Translations under genes and position numbers: made by a program
The notes under the pieces: model-generated
Seen by the model: the letters and a program-made list of their open reading frames with translations, nothing else
What the model was told of the DNA's origin: nothing
Database searches by the model: none
Source: an uncultured Bacteroidales bacterium
GTDB lineage: Bacteria; Bacteroidota; Bacteroidia; Bacteroidales; Bacteroidaceae
Direction of reading: 5' to 3'
NCBI GenBank assembly: GCA_902781515.1
Contig: CACZJU010000015.1
Span: 1 to 50,632, forward strand
Length of the DNA stretch: 50,632 bases
Part shown: piece by piece, positions 15,905 to 24,200 of the stretch
Layout: each line of letters begins with the position of its first letter
Position numbering within the stretch: position 1 is the first letter of the stretch

Positions 15905-16876
15905 TTATACTTTCGTGGACAAGTAGTAGTCGCTGAAGTCCTTGCAGTCGGGAGGCAGTTGGTGATGGATGAGCGAGGGCAAAACCTGTTGCAACTGAAG
16001 GAAGAGGCGTTCGCCTGGTTCGTCGCGGTCGGGATACATGTGGAATTCAATTGATAATTGAGAATTGATAATTGACAATTGTTCGATGTCGTGCTGCTTG
16101 AAGAGGGTGGCTGAGGGGATGGCTACAGCTTTATGTCCAGCCGAGAGCATTGCCCAGCAGTCGGAACAGCCTTCTGTGATGTAGAGTTCGTCGCCGGGTT
16201 TCAGTAGGTTGAGTACAGGTTGGTTGTAGAGGACGCATTGTGAGCCAGTTGGGAAACGAAAACGAGGTAACCCCTCTAAATCCCCCGAGGGGGACTTTAA
16301 TCTTCTGTTCTGAATTCCCACGAGCTTGCCTTCGCGATTATAATAAGGTATCTGTAGCCACGAAACTCCCTTCTTGTCACGCCACGAAGTGAGGCGGCAC
16401 CATCTCACTACACGCTCATCCAGTTTCCTTTCCTCAAATAGGAATCGCCGTGCTTCCTCATTCAGAAAAGGGTGCTCGAAGAATCGCTCGTAGCGCGAAG
16501 CATCAAACGGAACCCCCTCCCGTCCATTCCCGAGCAAGGCTCGCCTACCCGTAGCCTTTCCCCGAGGGGAGGAGTTTTCCCCTGCGTCGTGTGTCTTTAG
16601 TTCTCCCCATGTGGCGGTTTGGAGAGGGTCAAGCCATTGGCATGCTTCGAGGAAGCCTTTGTTCAAATATTTCATCACCAAATCGATAGTTCCACCGCTC
16701 GCCCCACAGACAAAGCAACGGAAGGTGTTCCTACGAGTGTTGAAGGAGAGACTGGGATGACGGTCGTCGTGAAACGGACAGAGTGCCTTGTGACGAGATA
16801 CTTGAAGTCCGAGTCGCTCTGCGACCCCCTCAATCGGGAGGTCGCGGAGCTTTTGCAATTCATACTTTTCCATCAT
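15905..16876 (-). CDS. CHC2 zinc-finger/TOPRIM primase-like protein
   Basis: 323 residues from the ATG at 16876, one base after the upstream stop and behind GGGAAAAGTAAGAAG; a start 21 nt earlier is also open. A DnaG-type zinc finger is seen as CPFHDDRHPSLSF then FRCFVCG (Cx2H...Cx2C, residues ~33-59). A TOPRIM domain follows with ELYITEGCSDCWAM (catalytic Glu) and YPDRDEPGERL (the DxD element). Such proteins prime DNA synthesis in phages and mobile elements. It forms a pair with the DUF3987-like gene. Three internal segments are encoded by intergenic-type repeats in frame (16511-16580, 16265-16297, 16045-16083), so its effective domain size is smaller than its length suggests. Confidence 0.87.
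   Translation of the reverse strand: MMEKYELQKLRDLPIEGVAERLGLQVSRHKALCPFHDDRHPSLSFNTRRNTFRCFVCGASGGTIDLVMKYLNKGFLEACQWLDPLQTATWGELKTHDAGENSSPRGKATGRRALLGNGREGVPFDASRYERFFEHPFLNEEARRFLFEERKLDERVVRWCRLTSWRDKKGVSWLQIPYYNREGKLVGIQNRRLKSPSGDLEGLPRFRFPTGSQCVLYNQPVLNLLKPGDELYITEGCSDCWAMLSAGHKAVAIPSATLFKQHDIEQLSIINSQLSIEFHMYPDRDEPGERLFLQLQQVLPSLIHHQLPPDCKDFSDYYLSTKV
16045..16083. repeat. TTGATAATTGA-type repeat inside the primase-like gene
   Basis: Tandem AATTGAT/AATTGAG/AATTGAC units like those between genes at 12649 and 39432. They are read in frame as EQLSIINSQLSIEF, between the TOPRIM Glu region and its DRD motif. Confidence 0.8.
16265..16297. repeat. Palindromic CCCCTC/CCCCCGAGGGGG repeat inside the primase-like gene
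   Basis: A GC-rich palindromic motif centred on TCCCCC-GAG-GGGGA, of the kind found between genes in many Bacteroidota. It is read in frame as LKSPSGDLEGLPRF. Confidence 0.75.
16511..16580. repeat. Long palindromic repeat inside the primase-like gene
   Basis: The ends AACCCCCTCCC and GGGGAGGAGTT pair with each other, and the centre CGAGC-AAG-GCTCG is a perfect small hairpin. It is read in frame as NSSPRGKATGRRALLGNGR then EGVPF, a low-complexity linker between the zinc finger and the rest. Confidence 0.75.
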
Positions 16877-16877
16877 C

Positions 16878-18218
16878 TTACTTCTTACTTTTCCCATCAG
16901 ACATCTTCAGGTACTTTTCCGTCTTGGTGTAGAGACCCGTCTGGTTGGAATACTCGATGAAGCCTCTTGCAGACCATACTCGGAGTTGTCGCTTTGTGGC
17001 AGTACCAACGGGCTTTCCCAAACTCTGACGAAGAGCATCCAACTGCTGTTCGCTGAAGGAGGTTTCTTGTATGCTGTCGAGCATGTTGGCAGGGCCTTTC
17101 TTCTCGCTATCAGTCGTGCTTGCCATACCGTTTTTGAGCAGCATATCGCCCAGCACTTGCCACTTACTCCATGTGTCGTGCCACACCAGCCATTCTACTA
17201 CGTCAGCCATTGGACGAGTCCATGTCTGGTTGTTTAGCGCCCACATGATGCAGCCCGCCTTGAAAGCGGAAATCAAACTTCTTTTGCCCATATCGTGCAG
17301 ACAGTCAGAATCGGTCAGGTCTGCCAACTCAGCCATCTCCACCGCAAGGCGCTCTATCAGTTTGTTGAGCGGACGGATGACATAACGGCCCTTTACGATG
17401 GTCAGTCGTTGGAGATACTGGTCGAGCTGTTCATAGAATTCGTCGCTGAACTTGCCTATGCGAGGTATACGCCCGTCTCTGTCGGAACGTGGTTTGTAGC
17501 TGAGAACCACACGCCCCAACGTGCCATCGAACAGGTTGGACTTGAAAAACTCACGACAACTTGGAGGGTTGGAAGACATGGTTATGTTGGTCCGGAGCAA
17601 AGCAGAGCCCGTGACTCCGTCAACTGTAGCTCGAAGTGCCTGATAAATCTGACGGTCGAACATCAGCCTCAGCAGATGCGTAACCTGTTTATGCCCTCCG
17701 CACAGCCCATTCAGTCCGTCAATCTCGGGAAGGTCGATGAAGGTGGTGTAGCCACCATTCGCTTCCGCAGCCATCTGAGCCTTCAGGTAACCCGGACGTG
17801 TCGCGTCTGATGGTAAGCATTTCAGGCACAAGTCGGGGGCATCGGGGCGGTCTTTCGACTGGGAACGCTTCTTGCATGTCTTCTGGTATTCCAGATATTT
17901 CTTGATTTCTGCCTGATCAGAGAGTCGCTCATCGCGCTTGATGGCCTCTACCAGCAGTCCCAACTGACCTTTGTTGTTGCCAGAATCGGCCACAAGGGCA
18001 GCGAGCATACCGCACAGTTCGAGCCATTGTCCGCTGGGGTATTGGAATTCTGCATCAGCACCTGCCACCTTGCTTCCAAGTATAGGAAACAGCATGGGCA
18101 GTAGGGGAGCGTGCATGTCTTTTGAAGTCTGGCTCAGTATGAGCTTGATTGCCTCTAAGCCTTTGCCATTCAGGCTAGGCATTTCGGGCGCTGTTGATTT
18201 CGTAATGTCGTACATCAT
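16878..18218 (-). CDS. DUF3987-like protein of mobile-element type
   Basis: 446 residues. It resembles the DUF3987 helicase-like proteins found next to TOPRIM/CHC2 proteins in Bacteroidota elements. ALVADSGNNKGQLGLLVEAI (~residues 74-93) sits where a P-loop is expected, but its Gly/Lys pattern is degenerate (GNNKGQ rather than GxxGxGKS). Further marks are the Cys-containing insert DLCLKCLPSDATRPG, FIDLPEIDGLNG (a Walker B-like acidic pair) and a winged-helix-like end (ATKRQLRVWSARGFIEYSNQTG). The likely role is an ATPase or replication helper working with the primase; the degenerate P-loop makes ATPase activity doubtful. Confidence 0.65.
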   Translation of the reverse strand: MMYDITKSTAPEMPSLNGKGLEAIKLILSQTSKDMHAPLLPMLFPILGSKVAGADAEFQYPSGQWLELCGMLAALVADSGNNKGQLGLLVEAIKRDERLSDQAEIKKYLEYQKTCKKRSQSKDRPDAPDLCLKCLPSDATRPGYLKAQMAAEANGGYTTFIDLPEIDGLNGLCGGHKQVTHLLRLMFDRQIYQALRATVDGVTGSALLRTNITMSSNPPSCREFFKSNLFDGTLGRVVLSYKPRSDRDGRIPRIGKFSDEFYEQLDQYLQRLTIVKGRYVIRPLNKLIERLAVEMAELADLTDSDCLHDMGKRSLISAFKAGCIMWALNNQTWTRPMADVVEWLVWHDTWSKWQVLGDMLLKNGMASTTDSEKKGPANMLDSIQETSFSEQQLDALRQSLGKPVGTATKRQLRVWSARGFIEYSNQTGLYTKTEKYLKMSDGKSKK

Positions 18219-18273
18219 AATACTTTAAATGATTGCTTTTTAGATGAAACTTAAATCGGCCATGCGTTCAGCG

Positions 18274-18420
18274 TTTCAGAGTTCAATTGTTTCAGTAGAT
18301 TTAGAGGGTATTTCAATATCTCTAATCTATATATATTATATTGATTATTAGATAGTTACAAACTATATATAACTGATACATATATACTACTGATTTACTG
18401 AACTCTGAAATACTGAAACA
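18274..18420. repeat. AT-rich block with two paired inverted repeats
   Basis: Left side: TTTCAGAGTTCA (18274-18285) then TGTTTCAGTA (18288-18297). Right side: TGAACTCTGAAA (18399-18410) then TACTGAAACA (18411-18420). Each right element is the exact reverse complement of its left partner, but the order is A-B-A'-B', not nested. About 100 bp of extremely AT-rich sequence lie between, with runs such as CTATATATATTATA. It sits between the DUF3987-like gene and an unknown gene transcribed towards it. It resembles a replication-origin or operator region. Confidence 0.65.
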
Positions 18421-18435
18421 CCTTGACCATAAAAC

Positions 18436-18945
18436 TCATTCTTCTACAAGGCCACTCACTATGAATAATTCTTCGGCAGCCGCTCTGCAGAAATCCGCGA
18501 AGGTGAAATTCTTCGTGCGGCGAGGTCGTCTGAATGTGACATACATCGAACCATCATCCGAGCGGTGGACATTGAGGTACGCGCCTCGGTAGATGCAAGG
18601 CGTGCGCCGAACCGTCAGCCTCTCTTTCACGACATTCTGAACGAACGCGTAATGGTACTCGCCGTCGCGAGTGATGACTCCGGGAAGGAAGGCCCCAACA
18701 TCCAAGGGGCCAGGCCTTTGTGTAAACAACTTCAGGTCGACGCACGGCTCCGTGTGCGGATACACCTCCCAGAAGTTCCCATCGGGTTCACTTCGCTCTT
18801 CGACAGCCTTAGCAGCCCGATACCTGCGGTAGGCAACTGCTAAAGGTTCGTTACTGTTCTCCAAATAGTTGCGAAGGATTTCTCCTACGCGGCGAAGGCC
18901 GTACTGTGCTTCTGACCCAACGCGAGTTCTTTTATCCTTTTTCAT
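18436..18945 (-). CDS. Unrecognised conserved-looking protein
   Basis: 169 residues from the ATG at 18945 (MKKDKRTRVGSEAQYG); a frame-open start 33 nt earlier is less likely. The N-terminal half is basic and helical (GLRRVGEILRNYLENSNEPLAVAYRRYRAAK). The C-terminal half is beta-rich (YHYAFVQNVVKERLTVRRTP, MYVTFRRPRRTKNFTF) and ends in an acidic helix. I recognise no family. It follows the GTAAGCG site array, which therefore lies in its promoter region, and is transcribed towards the AT-rich repeat block and the DUF3987 gene. The basic character fits a nucleic-acid-associated role, which is inference. Confidence 0.6.
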   Translation of the reverse strand: MKKDKRTRVGSEAQYGLRRVGEILRNYLENSNEPLAVAYRRYRAAKAVEERSEPDGNFWEVYPHTEPCVDLKLFTQRPGPLDVGAFLPGVITRDGEYHYAFVQNVVKERLTVRRTPCIYRGAYLNVHRSDDGSMYVTFRRPRRTKNFTFADFCRAAAEELFIVSGLVEE

Positions 18946-19000
18946 TTTGCTTCGGGCAGTTATTGTTGCCCTCAGCAATGGGGAAATTACCCCGCTATAC

Positions 19001-19144
19001 GTAAGCGTTTTCCCAGGAATCGCTTACATACTTCGAAAAAGTACAAAACAAAAAACGGAACCCTCTGTGTTTCAAGAGTGTTCCGAATAAATAATTTTGT
19101 AAGCGGTTTTACACTTTCGCTTACATCAGCGAGTAATCGCTTAC
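19001..19144. promoter_or_regulatory. Array of five GTAAGCG heptamers
   Basis: GTAAGCG at 19001-19007 with its inverse CGCTTAC at 19021-19027; GTAAGCG at 19099-19105 with CGCTTAC at 19118-19124; and CGCTTAC at 19138-19144. The first four form two inverted pairs 13 and 12 bp apart. The array fills the gap between the unknown gene (start 18945) and the stop of the next gene (19149). It could be operators for a dimeric repressor or iterons for a replication protein. Confidence 0.75.
19044..19086 (-). terminator. Terminator of the two-gene unknown operon
   Basis: On the minus strand CGGAACACTCT, 8 nt and AGAGGGTTCCG form an 11-bp stem with one mismatch, followed by TTTTTTGTTTTG. It lies between two of the GTAAGCG pairs. 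Confidence 0.75.
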
Positions 19145-19148
19145 ACAA

Positions 19149-19841
19149 CTATATTCCTTTGGTAGAACGAAGTTTAGCTGCAAATATTTCCATTAGCGCA
19201 GCATCCTGTATATCTTGTTTTTCAGACAAATCATCAGAACTTTGAAATATCAAATCATGATTTTTAGGGTCAAGGACAAACAATGTAAGTTTTATCCTCT
19301 CCTCTGAAATGTCATCAAGACGAGTCCTGTCCGAGTTAGCCGTCTTTCCAAACTGATTCTTGACCAACGACTTTGCCGTACATCCAGTTTGTCTTTCAAT
19401 GTATGGTTGATCAAGAAGATTCTGTAGCAAAATTGTCAAAATTGTAGTATTACTTCCTGTCCAAGTGATATTACAATGTTTTGGTTCCCCTTCAAAGAAC
19501 GCATCAAAATCTGCTATTGTTGTATGCTCGTCAACCCACCCCCATCTGCTCCACATTCTAAAAACTTGGTGTACCCTTTTGCGCTGTTTCATCAGCACAC
19601 CATTATTGCCATGCTTAAAGTATTTCAGGGTCATGGGTTTGTCGTTGAGTTTCCTTTCTGCTTGCTTCTTAGGCTTGGCAACCTTTGGCTTGGTTGTTTG
19701 ATAGATATTCTGAATACCTATACCGCCATCCTCCACATTGCCAATCTCGTTTTCCACCTGTTTGTTCAGCACTAAGTCGCCATTGACCGTAATGTACTTA
19801 CCAATAGTTTCAAGCGTTTTTTGTAGTTCTTCTTGTGTCAT
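19149..19841 (-). CDS. Unknown protein B of a coupled pair (VENE/GG motif near the N-terminus)
   Basis: 230 residues, start overlapping the stop of the upstream gene by 4 nt (ATGA). Near the N-terminus it has NGDLVLNKQVENEIGNVEDG and then GIGIQ. The upstream partner carries a similar motif near its C-terminus. Residues ~50-70 are a Lys/Pro-rich linker (KPKVAKPKKQAERKLNDK). The rest is an alpha/beta or helical domain with no motif I can name (WSRWGWVDEHTTIADFDAFF, CNITWTGSNTTILTILLQNL). It ends in a clear terminator. Placed beside a type ISP restriction enzyme, it could belong to a defence module, but nothing in its own sequence proves that. Confidence 0.6.
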   Translation of the reverse strand: MTQEELQKTLETIGKYITVNGDLVLNKQVENEIGNVEDGGIGIQNIYQTTKPKVAKPKKQAERKLNDKPMTLKYFKHGNNGVLMKQRKRVHQVFRMWSRWGWVDEHTTIADFDAFFEGEPKHCNITWTGSNTTILTILLQNLLDQPYIERQTGCTAKSLVKNQFGKTANSDRTRLDDISEERIKLTLFVLDPKNHDLIFQSSDDLSEKQDIQDAALMEIFAAKLRSTKGI

Positions 19842-21136
19842 TTCTTTCCCTTCCCATTCTTTGAAACGCAGAAGCCTGTGCCACCAGCCTCTACATATCC
19901 TACTTCATTCTCCACCTTCTTCTCCACTACATAATCTCCTTCGACATGTATTCTATCCTTGTCCCGTTTGGCCAAAATCTGTTCCTGAATCCGTGGTGCA
20001 TATTTCTGCCAAGTTGGATTCAAAGCTAAAAGAGTTGACATACTACCGTAGAATGACAAGGCAAGTTGTGTGGGGAATCGTAGAAATGCGGCTGTCAAGT
20101 CATCCACAGAAACCTTGTCCGTCTCCATATCCTTTACGGCGTTGGTCAATTGTTCCAAAACCTTGTTGTATCTGTTCGTCAAGTCATCAACGGCAGCCTC
20201 TAATTCCTCGTATGATTTTGGGCGAGACTGCTTCAGCACGTCATCCATCACCTTTGGAAATATGATACCACAAAGCTCATTTAGTGCATCCGAAGGAGGT
20301 GTCGATTTAATAATCTGTTCCATCCTGTTCAAATGACGCTCGGCCTGATCTCTCACCAGCTCTCCGCTATGAGGATCTATTAGCCATTCTGGGCATAAAG
20401 TGTCATGTTTAGCCTTGAAAGCCTTGTAGAACAAGTGTATATAAGGGAGACTGGCCTTACGATTGCAAGCTGTATTGGCTAAAGCGGCGAAATTATTAAC
20501 ACGCATTCCCACAATATAGTGGATAAGTACGGAATACATGTACTTCATGAATCCCCAATTCAGCCGTAATTTCCCGAACAGTTCATTCTTCTTCTCTCTC
20601 GGATTGTTTGTCAACTCAATCAGCGTGATGCCCATCAGCAGGCAATGCATCTCGCTTAGCTTAAAATTGCCTGAATGTTGGGCTTTTGCCAGTTTTACCC
20701 TTAACGAGTCATACACAGCTTTCCAGTCGGTATGATAGTCATGTTCCAACATCACTTTCATCATCCAAAAGAAGAACCCTGGTTCATGATTGTCTGCAAT
20801 AAGCTGTTCCGCCCAGTTCTCGGCTGCTTGAATAATGTCCACATCATTAAGAAGTCGTCCAGCATAGCGGCCTTCACTTTCAAGTAATTCCAGAAGCGAT
20901 TTCTTTGCCTGTGTGTCGGTGTTACCATTGCGGAAAAAATTCTTGTCAGCCATCAGTAATCTGTGGTAATATGGATTAAGTGCTTCGCGGACATCTCGGA
21001 ATCCACGTTCATTCTCATTCCTAATCCTGTGGGCACACCATTTAAGTTCCGCCCAGTTTACTTCCTTCTCCGTAATATGGCCGTTCAAGTAGTCGTCAAG
21101 TGGTTCTATTAATCCTTCGTAAATATCTATTCTCAT
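19838..21136 (-). CDS. Unknown protein A of a coupled pair (helical, VENE/GG motif at the C-terminus)
   Basis: 432 residues from the ATG at 21136; a TTG 9 nt upstream is also in frame. It is largely helical: IDIYEGLIEPLDDYLNGHI, a long central helical region with many Trp and Tyr, and a coiled segment at ~320-350 (SYEELEAAVDDLTNRYNKVL). The C-terminus has EGDYVVEKKVENEVGYVEAG and then GTGFCVSKN. It resembles the N-terminal motif of the next protein, so the two may share a short binding module. No enzyme motif is visible. A promoter-like TATTTTTG lies at 21164-21157. The family is unrecognised; hypothetical proteins with this motif occur in Bacteroides, from memory only. Confidence 0.6.
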   Translation of the reverse strand: MRIDIYEGLIEPLDDYLNGHITEKEVNWAELKWCAHRIRNENERGFRDVREALNPYYHRLLMADKNFFRNGNTDTQAKKSLLELLESEGRYAGRLLNDVDIIQAAENWAEQLIADNHEPGFFFWMMKVMLEHDYHTDWKAVYDSLRVKLAKAQHSGNFKLSEMHCLLMGITLIELTNNPREKKNELFGKLRLNWGFMKYMYSVLIHYIVGMRVNNFAALANTACNRKASLPYIHLFYKAFKAKHDTLCPEWLIDPHSGELVRDQAERHLNRMEQIIKSTPPSDALNELCGIIFPKVMDDVLKQSRPKSYEELEAAVDDLTNRYNKVLEQLTNAVKDMETDKVSVDDLTAAFLRFPTQLALSFYGSMSTLLALNPTWQKYAPRIQEQILAKRDKDRIHVEGDYVVEKKVENEVGYVEAGGTGFCVSKNGKGKK

Positions 21137-21156
21137 TTCTGACAAATTTATGGCTG

Positions 21157-21164
21157 CAAAAATA
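21157..21164 (-). promoter_or_regulatory. Probable -7 element of the unknown pair
   Basis: TATTTTTG on the minus strand, 21 nt before the ATG at 21136. No good -33 element is seen at the right distance, so the call is tentative. Confidence 0.4.
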
Positions 21165-21213
21165 ATAAGAATAATCGGAATAGTGTGTAATCAGCAATAA
21201 AAAACAATAAATG

Positions 21214-21262
21214 TACAAAAAGCTATCCCTCACAAAATGGCAGGATTCTGTGAGGGATAGAT
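21214..21262 (-). terminator. Terminator of the type ISP gene
   Basis: A perfect 12-bp stem CTATCCCTCACA (21223-21234)/TGTGAGGGATAG (21249-21260) lies 24 bp after the stop. On the minus strand it is followed by CTTTTTGT. Confidence 0.85.
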
Positions 21263-21284
21263 ATAAAGTATGGACTATGGCGGA

Positions 21285-24200
21285 TTAGTCGAACTTCAAT
21301 TTTGGGAGGTTGTTCACGATGTCTACCGTCTGGGTGCTGACATTGATGACGGAAAGCAGGAGGTCGAGGATGTAACGGGGCTTGCCGTGTTCGCGCGCCC
21401 AGTCGTTGGCATCGTTCTTGATGAGCGATTTCTTGTCTTGGCTGACGCAGTAGCGTTCTACTATCCATTCGATGGCGCTCTTACCGTTCACCACATAGTC
21501 GTATGCCTTTTGTGGGATGTTCGTGATGGTGATGTTTCCGTTGTAGATAATTGTGCTCTTATCCTCCTTGCTCTTGAAGCGCATCTTGGGCTGCACGCGG
21601 AAGTATTCGTAGTCATCTTTTTCTGCACGCTGGGCGCTGGCGATATGCACCACCACTTCGGGATGCGGCGCCACCTGTTCGTAGTTCAAGTGCAAGTCGG
21701 CCAACTGCTTGCCTGCCTTGTAGAAATCCATAAAGTCGTCGAGGCTATCCACGATGGGAATCCTTGGCAGCGACTTCTTCAGGTCGGCAGCAAAGCGTTC
21801 GCGATAGTCCTTCGAGTGCAGCAGACCATAGACGTAGTAGAATATCATTTCCTTCGTGATGTTCCTTGTGCCGTATCGCGTGCGTACCTCTTTTAATATC
21901 CAGTCTGTGATGCCGTCCCTGCGGATATAGTCATCGTTCGATTCTTCATCAAATAGTGACTTCTGCTTGTTCTTGTTTTCTTCGTACCAGTATAGAGGGA
22001 AATATTGACCATTCATATTTAACTGAATATCGCCAATATTATCGATAATAAGACAACTATAAGGTTTTGAGCTGCCGACACCCGTCATACCAATACAATA
22101 GTTGGTTTTTCCGTTGGGTATAATATCCCTCCAAATGCCAGGACGTTCCACCACACTTTTTCGATAATATAATTTCTGCTTTATAAAAGGTCTGTAAAAT
22201 GATTCTATTATTGAGTCCTTTTCATATGCTATTTTTATTCCACGTTCTCTATTTTGAAGAAGTGTTATTGTCCAACTTATTTTGGTGGGTTCCCTTGAGA
22301 AGTCCTTAATTCCTATTTGCTCATTATAAAAATCAATCATCTGCTTTATATTAGTATCAACGGATGGCTCAGAAAAGCCATATGACCAAGAATCTATTTT
22401 GGTAGCAACACCTATAGCATTGGTTGAGAAAAAGGAATGAGATTTAGTATTAAACTTCTTATCTGGGAAAATAGGTATCATTTCATCAAATAACCCATCA
22501 CGTTGGTTTATCCAATCATTCTTTTCGTTAGGAATCAGTTCTTGCCATTCTATATTGCTAATTGAACGGAATTTTTCAACAATGTCTAGTTTTTGCCTTT
22601 TTGTTAGATAGTCACCAATGTCATGGTAATAGATTGTTGCTTTGCCTTGCTTTGCAGGATTTTTTACAAGTAATGTGATAGTGATAGGAGTGCGCGTTCC
22701 CTCACCAAATACATTTCCACTCTCCTTGCGACGCTGTTCACCGCTCGTTCTAGCATTTCCACGTAAATTGAAAACATAGATAGATGTGAATTCGTCTTGT
22801 AAGCATTTACGCATTCCGTCTTGTGCATTTCCATCTATCCATGCGCCATTACTGATAAAGGCAACGATTCCCCCATCTTTAATTTGGGCGATTCGGTCAC
22901 TTGCCCATCGAAACGCTTTCACATAACTATCATATAATGATTTGTTGAGGTTAGCCGAAGAGTATTTCGCATAAGTTCCCTCAATTTTACCATCAAGCGT
23001 TGGATATTTGAGATTTGCTGCATTATCATTAGCTGAGCCTTGTCCCACAGAATACGGCGGGTTGCCGATGATAACACGGACAGGTGCATTCTTTTGTTTC
23101 TTCAGACGCTCGGAGTTTTCGGGGAAGAGCTGTGAGAAGATATCATTATCCCCATGCTCATTCAGCTGGAAGGTATCAGTCAGACAAATGCCATCATACA
23201 TCTCGTATTTCTCAGGATGCATAATATCATGATAGACGGCCTCGATATTTACATCGGCTATGTAGTACGCCAGCAGAACGATCTCATTGCAATGGATTTC
23301 GTTCTTGTACTTGCGCAGCATATCTTCTTTTTTTATCAGTCCACTTTGCAGCAAACGGGTGATGAATGTTCCGGTTCCTACAAACGGATCGAGGATGTGC
23401 ACATTCTCTTCAGTCAACGAGGTGTTGAACTCCTGCTGCAGAATGTCCTCGACGCTATGGATGATAAAGTCAACGCACTCAACTGGCGTATAGACAATAC
23501 CCAGTTTTTCTACCGTCAACGGGAAGGCTCCCTTAAAGAACTTCTCGTAGAGGTTCTTAATGATGGTCTGCTTAGCCTCCAGGTTGTCGATGTTGCTGAT
23601 GTTGTTCTTAACTGAGGTGTAGAACTTGTCGAGCACAGCCGTATCCATCTCCATACCTTCACTTTCAAGCACTTCGAGCATATCCTGCATGGCACGACTG
23701 ACAGCATTGTTCTTCACAAACTGGTATTCTGCAAACAGGGCATCGAACACGGGACGTGTTATCATGTGCTGGGCAAGCATTTCTATGGCTTGTCCCTCGT
23801 CTATGCTGTCGTTGATGTTTTTGTGCAGTCCGCTAATGAAGTCTTTAAAGTAGCTCTTCGCATTATCGTTTTCCTTAATCAGCAGGGTTATGCGGTCGAT
23901 AAACTTCTGAGCTATCTGTCCGACACTCTTAGCCCAATTCTCCCAGTATAGTTTGTCGCCTACCTTTTCTACCAGTCGTGCATAGATGCCATCCTGCAAA
24001 GTTCCGAAGCGGAGTTCCAGTTGGCGGGCCACTTCGTCGTTGGTCATAGTTGTTGCTTCACCATCGTCAGACAGAGTACCCAAGCTATAGGTGTTTCGCG
24101 GCGGTCGGGCGATGGTAATCTTTGCCGGACGCTTTTTGTTCAGGTTTATTTGGTTGACGTGGGCATTAAAGTTCTCGTCGTGAGAGCGCAAAGCATTCAG

